In this document: positions 52,772 to 60,874 of the stretch, piece by piece | Layout: each line of letters begins with the position of its first letter | Position numbering within the stretch: the first letter of the stretch is position 1 | Source: CBDEGU01 sp965238045 | Lineage (GTDB): Bacteria > Acidobacteriota > Terriglobia > Bryobacterales > UBA6623 | Assembly (NCBI GenBank): GCA_965238045.1 | Contig: CBDEGU010000007.1 | Coordinates: 372,001 to 436,000 of the forward strand | DNA length: 64,000 nucleotides | Reading direction: 5' to 3' | Position numbers and translations under genes: made by a program | Notes under the pieces: model-generated | Told to the model about the DNA's origin: nothing | The model's input: only the letters and a program-made list of their open reading frames with translations | Databases searched by the model: none

Positions 52772-52894
52772 TTTCAGCCAACTCAGCACCGTTTGGAAGG
52801 ATCTACCTGGCATAATTAAGGCGTCCGGGTTGGTGCAGTGGCGCTGGGAGTCAGAGCAGCAGAAAACATCATTCCTACAGCCACGACAGCCACA

Positions 52895-52923
52895 CCAAAG
52901 GCTGAGCGCAGCTCAGCCTTTGG
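52895..52923. repeat. 13 bp perfect inverted repeat (hairpin)
   Basis: CCAAAGGCTGAGC and GCTCAGCCTTTGG separated by GCA form a perfect stem. No T run follows on either strand, so it is not a clean terminator. Could be a palindromic repeat element or an element end. Confidence 0.7.
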
Positions 52924-53039
52924 AAGGCCCAAAATCGTTCCTGGTGAAAACGAATGGCGATGCATGAGAATCCTCCCGATCGTTAACTTAAAGTTTCGGA
53001 GCCCGCTGTCGGCGAACTCCAAGCTCGCCTTGCTTATCG

Positions 53040-53298
53040 GCCAAAGTTGCGGAACTTCAATGGAGAGTCTCGGCTATCTCGAAGATCGTGCAGATGTTGG
53101 GGTGGCGCAGTGCCGCGGCGGCTTAGGGTTCGCGATGGAACGCCCGAGAGCTTCTTCAGCTTTGAGAAGATGGGCCGCCAAGAACTTGAGCGCGACGGGC
53201 CGCTCGACCTTGGTGTCTTCGGCCTTGTAGAGCACACCCATCCCGCCCTGGCCGAGCTTCTCGGTGATCTTGTAGTGGCTGATGGTCTTGTCGACCAC
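53040..53298 (-). pseudogene. Truncated Ser/Thr kinase copy
   Basis: Starts MVDKTISHYKITEKLGQGGM (kinase P-loop) and continues YKAEDTKVERPVALKFLAAH, the same as the intact kinase at 41508-44150 with few changes. Then the frame breaks: after EEALGRS a shifted frame (with a stop at EP*) reads AAAALRHPNICTIFEIAETLH and ends. Everything after that (rest of kinase, TM, propeller) is missing. So it is a truncated, frameshifted paralogue. Confidence 0.85.
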
Positions 53299-53879
53299 GA
53301 CAGCCCGATTCTACCCTGAAAGAATAGGTGGCGACAACGCTTCGCACTAGCTAAACGATCCTAACACGGCTATACCGTTGATCGGATTGGGTTTCTGCTC
53401 ATCCGACGGGTTTGTGAAGCGCTTTGGGCTGTCGGTACTTGGACGGAAATAAGTTTCTCAACAGCTATGCGAGGATTCTACGGGCCCCTCACTAATCCGG
53501 TGGCGGACATTGATAGCTGCCGAGCGGCCGACCATTTGTCCAGAACCGTTCTACGGGGGACGGAACCATAGCCAACAGGACCAGTGTCTGCACCTACTCG
53601 GGCGGATAGATCCTCGCTTGTCGGCTAGTGTTTACCAATGGCAGGGGGCCGAGTTGGGGTTCCTCCGAAGGACGCCGAACTCGCAAAGAATAGGGTTTGG
53701 CCCTTGCATCCCAATGGCTGTCGTCCCAGTTGGCCATGTGATCGGCTAGCCGGGTGAGTGGCCGTGTCCTGCCGTCGGCCAATTTCGCCGACCGTCGTTA
53801 ACTTGTCAATGCCCCCCGAGACATCGCCGGGCGTCAACTTCAGCCGGGGGCGCCGCCGCCTCTTACAGACGGATGACTG

Positions 53880-55301
53880 TCAAGCGGCCTGTGGGTCGGC
53901 GGGGGCCGGGCTGGTGGCGCGAACGAGCAGGTAGGCCAGAAAGCTCAGCAACATGCCGGGCAGAATCTCGAAGATGGCGCCGCCGAAGTTGAGGCTGTGG
54001 CGCCAGATGAGGACTCCGGCCAGCCCGCCCAGCAGCATGGCGACGGCGCCTCGCGCGTTGATGGGATAGCGCATGGCGCGGACGACCAGCAGCGGACCTA
54101 GTGTCGCGCCCAGGGTGGACCAGGATAGCGCCACCAACGCGAAGACGTTTTGGCTCGCCAGCAAAGCGATGGTGAGGACGGCGAGGGTCACCAATACGGT
54201 GCTGAGTTTGGATTTGGCGTAGGAGTCGCGCCAGCTTGGGAACAGGTCTTGGGTGAGAGCCGCCGAGCAGCAGAGTACTTGGGAGTCGGCGGTGGACATG
54301 GTGGCGGCGAAGAGTCCGGCGAGCACCAGGCCGACTAGGACCGGGGGGAGGAATTGGCCGGCCAGCGCGGGCAAGGCCAGCTCGGGGTCGAAGGCGGCGA
54401 TATCGGGGATCAGCACGCGGCAGGTGAGCGCGACGCCGTAGCAGGCGAAGGTGAAAAGCAAGTACCAGATCAGGTAGATGTCGCGGGCCTTGCCAATGTC
54501 GGCGGCGGAACGAATCGCCATGGCGCGCACCATGATATGAGGCTGGCCGACCACGCCGATGCCCGACGCCATCCAGCCCATGACGTAGAGGAAGAATCCG
54601 AATCGAAGGCCGGCCGGGACGGGGTTGATCAACTGCGGGTCGATCGCCTGAAGCTTGGCCCAGAGCGGGCCAAAACCGCCGACTTCGTTGAGCGCAACAA
54701 GGAAAAGCACCCACACGGCGGCGAGCATGTTGACCGATTGCACGACATCGGTCCAGATGGAGGCGCGGATGCCTCCGGCGAAGCAGTAGATCAGCACGAT
54801 GGCGGCGCCGACCAGGGCGCCGAGGCTGTAGGGCCAGCCAAACATGACGTGCAGCGCCTTGCTGCCGGCATTGAGCTGCGCGGCGGAATAGGTGCCCAGG
54901 AACGCAATGGTAACGAGAGCGGCGATGATTCTCACCAGACGGGCGTTGCCTTGCAGGCCAGCGGCGAGGAAGAAAGAGATGGTGCGGGAGTGTTGCTGTT
55001 CGCTTTGGACGCGCAAACGGCGGTGGATCCAGAACCACATGAAGTAGTCGCCGAAGATCCAGCCGAACATGATCCAGATGGCCGACAAACCCATGGTGTA
55101 GGTGGTTCCGATCAGGCCGATGAACATGAATCCGCTGTTGTTCGACGCTACCGCCGAGAGAGCCGTGGCCCAGGGGCCGACCGAGCGGCCGGCGAGCAAA
55201 TAGTCTTCGGTGGTGGATTTTTTCAGGCGCGCCGCGCAGGCGCCGATCAAGACGAAGATGAGCAGAAAGAAGATAAAGCTGAGGGCAACGGGAGTCATCA
55301 T
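53880..55301 (-). CDS. Sodium:solute symporter (SSS family)
   Basis: A 473-residue polytopic protein with 13 or so hydrophobic helices. DYLLAGRSVGPWATALSAVASNNSGFMFIGLIG at the start and GLFAATMSTADSQVLCCSAALTQDL near residue 345 are the SSS sodium-binding segments. PutP-type proline symporters carry closely similar motifs, but the family also takes up sugars and other solutes. It follows the two M16 peptidase genes by 91 bases on the same strand; a link between peptide cleavage and uptake is an inference. Confidence 0.9.
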   Translation of the reverse strand: MMTPVALSFIFFLLIFVLIGACAARLKKSTTEDYLLAGRSVGPWATALSAVASNNSGFMFIGLIGTTYTMGLSAIWIMFGWIFGDYFMWFWIHRRLRVQSEQQHSRTISFFLAAGLQGNARLVRIIAALVTIAFLGTYSAAQLNAGSKALHVMFGWPYSLGALVGAAIVLIYCFAGGIRASIWTDVVQSVNMLAAVWVLFLVALNEVGGFGPLWAKLQAIDPQLINPVPAGLRFGFFLYVMGWMASGIGVVGQPHIMVRAMAIRSAADIGKARDIYLIWYLLFTFACYGVALTCRVLIPDIAAFDPELALPALAGQFLPPVLVGLVLAGLFAATMSTADSQVLCCSAALTQDLFPSWRDSYAKSKLSTVLVTLAVLTIALLASQNVFALVALSWSTLGATLGPLLVVRAMRYPINARGAVAMLLGGLAGVLIWRHSLNFGGAIFEILPGMLLSFLAYLLVRATSPAPADPQAA

Positions 55302-55392
55302 AGGCTGGCGAGGTGAGAAAGATCGCGGGTCGTGCGCTGAGAAGCGGGTTGTCTATTGTAGCGAGAAACCGGAGCCGGGCCGGATCGCGCGG

Positions 55393-56865
55393 CTAATTGG
55401 CAAAGACGGTTTCGACTGGGATGATCTCGACCGAGGCGGCGTCGAGGCGATAGCGGCCGATCCGCTTGTCTTCGTCGAGAACCGGCTGGGGAGGCGGAGA
55501 AGCATATTCGATGGTGGACGCGCGCCGGGAGAGGATGGCCTGCTTCATGGCTTGGGCGTCTTTCGTTACGATCACCACATCAAAGTCCGCCGATCGAAGA
55601 TACTTGCCGATGACCTGGTTGACTTTTTCAAGGGTGAGCGATTCGAGCCCATTCTTGAGATAGGAGTTAAAACCGGGAAGTTTGTAGAAACGGCTGTCGA
55701 GCGCATATCCTAGTCCGCTGCTCTGGGTCTGCGTCAGGAGGTTGACGTACTTGGAGAGGAAGCGCCGGGTGGAGTCGAAGTCCTCTTGGTCGAGACCTTC
55801 GGTGACGAGTTTGTCGAGTTCATAGAGCGCGGTGCGCAGGGCGAACATGCCGTTGTTGGGCTGCACAGGGCGAATCCAAACATGGAAGATTTGCTGGCGG
55901 CGGGCGAGGTTGGGGTCGGGCCGAAACTGGAACATGCCTCGCGGAAAGTATTCGATGTAGGCGTAGTCGCCGTAGTTCATTCCGCGCACTTCGCGGATTC
56001 GCTGGAACAGATGGCTCTTGCTCGACCGGTGCTGGCCAAAATAGGACTGTACTAGTTTGAGCGCCGGCCAGTCGGGCGAAGAGCGGGTGACGGGGATCGG
56101 AAAGCCGAAGGCGATGTGGGTGCCGCGGGTATCCTTTTCGATGATTTTTACGCGAAGTCCGCTCGGGCGGGCCGGGGCGGGAAGCGTGACCGGATCGGGG
56201 CGACCTTCGGGGAGCACATCGAAATCGGATTCGACGCGCTTGGCGAAGCCGTCCGGGTAGCCGCCGGCCAGGCCGATGACGAGGTTGCCGCGGCGATAGT
56301 TCTGGCGGTAGAAAGCCTTGACGTCCTCTAGGGTCAGCTTTTCGAGCGATGAGAGAGTACCGCTGTTGTGGTGGCCGTAGGGGTGGTTCTCGAAAATGTT
56401 TAGGAAGAGAAATTCCTTGCAGAGTTCCTCTTCATTGTTGGCGCGCAACTGGATGCGCAGGAAGTTGAGGGCCTCGTCTTTGAGCCGCCGGAAGTCGTCC
56501 TCGCGCCAGCCGGGTTCGAGCAGCATCGAGCGGAGCAGCGAGTAGTAGCGCTCGAGATTCTCGATATGCGTCGTGCCGCCGAACACAGTCATCTCTTTAT
56601 CGACCTGAGCGCTGAGGGAGGCGGCCATGGGAAATAGCGATTCGACAATCTGGTTGTAGGTCATCGTCGCGGTGCCGCCCTTGGAGAGCATGGCGGCGGT
56701 GAGAGCGGCGACGCCCTGCTTGCCCTCGGGGTCGCTGGCGGCCCCGGTCTCGAAGAGAATGCGGAAGGTGACCAGCGGAGAGTCGCTGGGCTGCGATAGG
56801 GTCTCGGCGGCGGAGCCGGCGACGGGCGTTAGCAATAAGGCAAGGAGAACGGCGAGGGCTCTCAT
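55393..56865 (-). CDS. M16-family peptidase-like protein without zinc motif, exported
   Basis: A 490-residue protein with a signal peptide (MRALAVLLALLLTPVAGSAA). M16 domains are recognised from FETGAASDPEGKQGVAALTAAML, which aligns to the HxxEH region but has no such motif, and later RREVRGMNYGDY-like RIREVRGMNYGDYAY. The zinc site is gone, so this is the non-catalytic partner, as in other two-subunit M16 enzymes. Its ATG overlaps the TGA of the catalytic subunit gene by 4 bases. Confidence 0.88.
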   Translation of the reverse strand: MRALAVLLALLLTPVAGSAAETLSQPSDSPLVTFRILFETGAASDPEGKQGVAALTAAMLSKGGTATMTYNQIVESLFPMAASLSAQVDKEMTVFGGTTHIENLERYYSLLRSMLLEPGWREDDFRRLKDEALNFLRIQLRANNEEELCKEFLFLNIFENHPYGHHNSGTLSSLEKLTLEDVKAFYRQNYRRGNLVIGLAGGYPDGFAKRVESDFDVLPEGRPDPVTLPAPARPSGLRVKIIEKDTRGTHIAFGFPIPVTRSSPDWPALKLVQSYFGQHRSSKSHLFQRIREVRGMNYGDYAYIEYFPRGMFQFRPDPNLARRQQIFHVWIRPVQPNNGMFALRTALYELDKLVTEGLDQEDFDSTRRFLSKYVNLLTQTQSSGLGYALDSRFYKLPGFNSYLKNGLESLTLEKVNQVIGKYLRSADFDVVIVTKDAQAMKQAILSRRASTIEYASPPPQPVLDEDKRIGRYRLDAASVEIIPVETVFAN

Positions 56866-58247
56866 TGCGCGTCTCCGGGTTCGGCGGAGGGCTGATGCTG
56901 AAGGGTGGCCAGGGTGCGGTTGTCCGCGGTGAACCAGGCGCGCGCTACGCGCTGGAGGTCGGCGGGGGTCACGCTCTGGTAGAGGGCGTAGCGCTTGTTG
57001 ATGGTCTCGGGCGTTGGCCGCAGGCTGATGAAATGGGCCAAGGTGGCGGCGATGGCCGGCGTACTGTCCATTCCCAGGGCGAACTGGTAGCGCAGATGCG
57101 ACTTCACCGATTCGAGTTCGTCCAGCGGGGCTAGGGTCGCTTTGAGTTCTTCAAAGGTTTGCAATATCTGATCACGAATATAGTCCATGTCCTCGGCCCG
57201 CTTGACTCGCGCGAAAACCGAGAACAGATAGGGGTCGCGATGATCGTAGTAGGCCGGGTAGAGAGCGTCGACTTTCTGCTCTTCGACGACGAGCTTCTTA
57301 TAGAGCGGCGAGTTTTCTGAAAAACCGTAGTAGGAGACGATGTCGAGCACGGCTGAATCCATGACCTCGTCATCGTAGGCAGGCGCATGGAATGAAACCG
57401 AGGTGATGGGCAGCGTGGGCGCGTGGAAAGCCTCGTCTATGGTCTTGGGCTCTGACTGAGCGGGCTCGGCGGGAATCTCGGGCTCGTAGTCGCCCGGTTC
57501 CCACCGGCCCCAGTACTTCTTGACCAGCGGCAGGGTCACGGCCTCGCTTACGTCGCCAACAACGCAGATCGTGGTGTACTCGGGGCGGTAGTAGCGGTCG
57601 AAGAAGAGCAGGCCATAGTCAAACATCTCGGGCATGTTTTCGACGTCCTCGATGAAGCCCATCGTCGTGTGGCGGTAGGTATGGGTGGTGAACGCGGTCT
57701 TGCGAATCGCTTCGTCGAGTTTCCGCATCGGGTTGGCGAAGTTCTTGTTGTATTCACCGAGCACGGCCCGAGTTTCGGTGCGGAATTGCTCTTCGGTGTA
57801 GCTGAGATTCTGAAAGCGGTCAGCTTCGAGCGCGATGATGGGCTCGAGGTCTTCTTTCGAAAACACTGCGTGATAGACGGTACGGTCATCCGATGTGTAG
57901 GCGTTGGTCTCGGCCCCGGCGTCTTGCATGAGGGCTTCCCACTTCTCGGGCGGAAATTTCTCGGTGCCCCGGAACATCATGTGCTCGAAAAGATGGGCGA
58001 AGCCGCTGCGGCCCGGCTCGACCTCATTGCGGGAACCGGCGTTGACCACGATGTAGAGCGCGACAACGTCGGGGTAACCGGTCTCGACGGTCACGAGGCG
58101 CAATTTGTTGTCGAGTTCGGAAACCGAATAGGGGTAAGGAAGGATCTTGTCTTCAGTAGCGGGCCCGCAGGCGGTGAGGCCGAGCCAGAGGACGGCTAGA
58201 AGTATGAGTAGGGGGAGTGCCGGGAGTGCCTGAATGGTTCCGCGCAT
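56862..58247 (-). CDS. M16-family zinc peptidase lipoprotein, catalytic subunit
   Basis: A 461-residue protein with a lipoprotein signal ending LTAC (24-27) and an intact inverted zinc motif HLFEH (85-89). NAYTSDDRTVYHAVF and GEYNKNFANPMRKLDEAI follow, giving the third ligand region. It should be a periplasm-facing metallopeptidase. It forms a coupled pair with the inactive partner gene. The ATG at 58247 gives the lipoprotein start; the 212-codon upstream frame is antisense to the GAF gene and not used. Confidence 0.93.
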   Translation of the reverse strand: MRGTIQALPALPLLILLAVLWLGLTACGPATEDKILPYPYSVSELDNKLRLVTVETGYPDVVALYIVVNAGSRNEVEPGRSGFAHLFEHMMFRGTEKFPPEKWEALMQDAGAETNAYTSDDRTVYHAVFSKEDLEPIIALEADRFQNLSYTEEQFRTETRAVLGEYNKNFANPMRKLDEAIRKTAFTTHTYRHTTMGFIEDVENMPEMFDYGLLFFDRYYRPEYTTICVVGDVSEAVTLPLVKKYWGRWEPGDYEPEIPAEPAQSEPKTIDEAFHAPTLPITSVSFHAPAYDDEVMDSAVLDIVSYYGFSENSPLYKKLVVEEQKVDALYPAYYDHRDPYLFSVFARVKRAEDMDYIRDQILQTFEELKATLAPLDELESVKSHLRYQFALGMDSTPAIAATLAHFISLRPTPETINKRYALYQSVTPADLQRVARAWFTADNRTLATLQHQPSAEPGDAQ

Positions 58248-58463
58248 TTGAGTTGGCCGAGATCCGCAATCGGAATAAGGTGCCCGGCGGCCGCGACTCC
58301 GCGTCGGCGGGTTCGGCAAGGGTGATTTTACCAGCTTGCGATTCGTTTGGTCTAAGTTTGTTGGGTGCGGCGGCCTTTTAGGGCAAGGCTTTTGCGACAA
58401 TGATGAGTCGTTGGCGCGGCTTGATGCAGGGCGGAGGATACAGTCGCGGCGAGGGGTCAAGCT

Positions 58464-58955
58464 ATGAGTGAACCGCGCGGGGAACAGAAACACGGGGAGC
58501 AGAAAGGAGAGCAGACGTTTCTGGAAAGCATCGAGCAGGCGGCAGGCGATGCCTCTCGCGTGCTTGATCTGACGCTGGCGCGCTTCGGCGCCGAGACAGG
58601 CACGCTGCACGAACTGGGAGCCGACGGTTTGCTGCATTTGAAGGCTTGGGCCGGGAGCATTCCGGAAAAGCTGCTGCCGGTGATTCAAACCATACCGGTC
58701 GGCAAGGGAATCGCGGGCCTCGCCGTTGAGCGGAAAGAGCCCGTGAATATATGTAATCTGCAGACCGACCGCAGCGGCGACGCGCGGCCGGGGGCGAAAC
58801 AGACCGGGGCCAAGGGGTCGATTTGCGTACCGCTGCTTCGCGGGGACCAGGCCGTGGGAGCGCTCGGCATCGCCACTGGGCAAGAGCGTGATTTCTCACA
58901 AGCGGAAACCGACCTTCTTTTGGAAGTCGCTCATCGGCTGGCAGCCGTGCGGTAG
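58464..58955 (+). CDS. GAF-domain protein
   Basis: A 163-residue single GAF domain: RVLDLTLARFGAETGTLHELG, TIPVGKGIAGLAVERKEPVNICNL, and SICVPLLRGDQAVGALGIATG. GAF domains bind small ligands such as cyclic nucleotides or sense redox state. There is no output domain, so it would act with a partner. GAGGGG precedes the ATG. Divergent from the M16 pair. Ligand unknown. Confidence 0.85.
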   Translation: MSEPRGEQKHGEQKGEQTFLESIEQAAGDASRVLDLTLARFGAETGTLHELGADGLLHLKAWAGSIPEKLLPVIQTIPVGKGIAGLAVERKEPVNICNLQTDRSGDARPGAKQTGAKGSICVPLLRGDQAVGALGIATGQERDFSQAETDLLLEVAHRLAAVR

Positions 58956-59143
58956 GCATGGCGCTGTGGTAGGAATGCAACTGGCGGGGACCGCCGGTCC
59001 GCATGCGCACCAGCGGCCGCCGCAGGTTGCTGGCGGCGCTAGGAAGCGCGAAAAAGGGTGAGCGTCCTCGACGGGACGAGTTTCGCCCATCCTGTTTTCC
59101 GTCCCGCGAAGAACGAAGGGTTCGGCGGAGGAGGAGACGACTG

Positions 59144-60700
59144 ATGAACTTTGTAAGTGTCGAGAGCATGATCAATCCGGCGAATCCGTTCATCCGGCTG
59201 AACGCCGCCGACAATGTGGTGGTGGCGCGGATGGCGCTCTCGGCCGGGGTGAGTGTGCCGTTCGAGGGCCGGGAAATCACGATCGGGCAGGCGATCGGGC
59301 CGGGTCACAAGGTGGCGGTTGCGGAGATCGCGGCCGGGGAAACGGTATTCAAGTATGGGGAAGACATCGGGCGAGCCGGGGAGCGGATCGCGCCCGGCGA
59401 TCTAGTACATGTGCACAATCTGCGCTTTGAGGCGAAGAACAGGGAATATGAGTTCTCGACGGCGCTGACCGATCTTGCCGAGATTCCGCTGTTGCCCGAA
59501 AACACCTTCCAAGGGTATGCGCGGGCGGACGGGCGCGCCGGGACGCGGAACTTCATCGCGATCGTAGGCGCAAGCAATTGCGCGGCCTTCGCGACGCAGA
59601 AAATCGCGGATGCCTTCGACGGCGAGTCGTTCCAGGGAAGCGGCATCGACGGCGTGGTGGCGTTTCCGCACGGCGACGGCTGCGGACAGGCCGAAGGGCC
59701 CGACATGGAGCAGTTGCGGCGCACGCTCGAGGGACTGGTGGATCATCCGAACGTCGCCGCGGCCATCGTGGTGGGCCTGGGTTGCGAGGTAAACCAGGTC
59801 AGCTACTTCACGCGTCCGGATGCGGCTTCGTCGAACGGCACGCCGCGGCGCGGCTTCACGCTGCAAGAAAGCGGCGGGACCACGCGCGTGATCGCCGATG
59901 GCGCGAAAGCCGTTCGGGAGTTGATCGACGAGTGCGGCAAGATTGAACGGGTCGCCTGCCCGGTATCGAAGCTGACCGCCGCCCTGGAGTGTGGCGGGTC
60001 CGACGCCTTCTCGGGGATCACCGCGAACCCGGCGGTGGGGTATTTTTCGGACCTGCTGGTCAAGCAGGGCGGCACCGTGTGCCTGGGCGAGACGACCGAG
60101 GCCTACGGAGCCGAGCACTTGCTGACGCGCCGCGCGATAAGCCGTGAGGTTGGCGAGAAGCTGCTCGAAATGATCGAGTGGTACAAGAATTACGTTGGCG
60201 GGTTTGGGCTGGGGATCAATTTTGATTCGAACCCCTCGCCGGGCAACAAGGCGGGCGGGCTGACCAACATCACCGAAAAATCCCTCGGCGCGGTGGCCAA
60301 GGGAGGGACATCGAATCTGACCGGCGTTTACCACTTCGCCGAGCGCATCAGCAGGCCCGGTTTCGCTTTCATGAACACGCCTGGATACGATCCGACGTCG
60401 GTGGCGGGCATGGCCGCCGGCGGTTGCAACCTTTGCCTCTTTACCACCGGACGGGGCAGCGCGTTCGGGTTTCCCACCGTACCGGTCGTGAAGGTTTGCA
60501 CGAACTCAGAAACAGCTAAGCGCCTGGACCAGGACATGGACATCAACTGCGGAACCGTCGCCGACGGCGAAGAAGATATCCCGGCGGCCGGCAAGCGCAT
60601 GTATCAGTTCGTATTGGAGGTGGCCTCGGGACGCGAGACGTTCTCCGAGGCGCTGGGGCATCGCGAGTTCATTCCATGGCGTATTGGTCCGGTGCTGTAG
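59144..60700 (+). CDS. UxaA-family altronate/galactarate dehydratase
   Basis: A 518-residue protein with an N-terminal SAF domain (about residues 18-100) and the C-terminal UxaA/GarD catalytic domain. FPHGDGCGQAEGPDM, GLGCEVNQ, SGITANPAVG, GNKAGGLTNITEKSLGAVAKGG and NCGTVADG are family landmarks. The enzyme removes water from altronate, galactarate or a similar hexonate in an iron-dependent step, giving 2-keto-3-deoxy acid. GGAGGAGGAG lies just before the ATG. With the IlvD/EDD dehydratase it suggests sugar-acid catabolism. Which substrate is used is not decided by sequence alone. Confidence 0.92.
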   Translation: MNFVSVESMINPANPFIRLNAADNVVVARMALSAGVSVPFEGREITIGQAIGPGHKVAVAEIAAGETVFKYGEDIGRAGERIAPGDLVHVHNLRFEAKNREYEFSTALTDLAEIPLLPENTFQGYARADGRAGTRNFIAIVGASNCAAFATQKIADAFDGESFQGSGIDGVVAFPHGDGCGQAEGPDMEQLRRTLEGLVDHPNVAAAIVVGLGCEVNQVSYFTRPDAASSNGTPRRGFTLQESGGTTRVIADGAKAVRELIDECGKIERVACPVSKLTAALECGGSDAFSGITANPAVGYFSDLLVKQGGTVCLGETTEAYGAEHLLTRRAISREVGEKLLEMIEWYKNYVGGFGLGINFDSNPSPGNKAGGLTNITEKSLGAVAKGGTSNLTGVYHFAERISRPGFAFMNTPGYDPTSVAGMAAGGCNLCLFTTGRGSAFGFPTVPVVKVCTNSETAKRLDQDMDINCGTVADGEEDIPAAGKRMYQFVLEVASGRETFSEALGHREFIPWRIGPVL

Positions 60701-60874
60701 GCCGGGGCGTCGCGGCCGAAGTCTCGACTGCTATTGGGGACCGGAAGGAGTGAAAAAATGCTGGGACAGTCCGCCGCGCATCGCCTAAGTCCCTGCAAAT
60801 CAGAGAGCGCTTCGCCAGCGCTTGTGAGAGTTCCGACTTTTTCACGCCTTTCCGGTCTTATGATGGGGCGCTTC

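Larger units (their letters stand above)
52493..53879. other. Degraded region with gene debris
   Basis: 1.4 kb without an intact gene. It holds a possible RhuM-like remnant (52603-52771), a 13 bp hairpin (52895-52923), a truncated kinase copy (53040-53298) and the kinase-type upstream region (53299-53420). In 53421-53879 I see only short frames without a Shine-Dalgarno or a familiar sequence. Confidence 0.5.

Noticed and set aside
52493..52813. N-terminal extension of PQQ copy 2
   Set aside because: Precedes the low-complexity and signal region, no homology to PQQ proteins; part may be RhuM-like debris.
53510..53749. 79-codon plus-strand frame in the degraded region
   Set aside because: No Shine-Dalgarno, no family and atypical composition; treated as non-coding.
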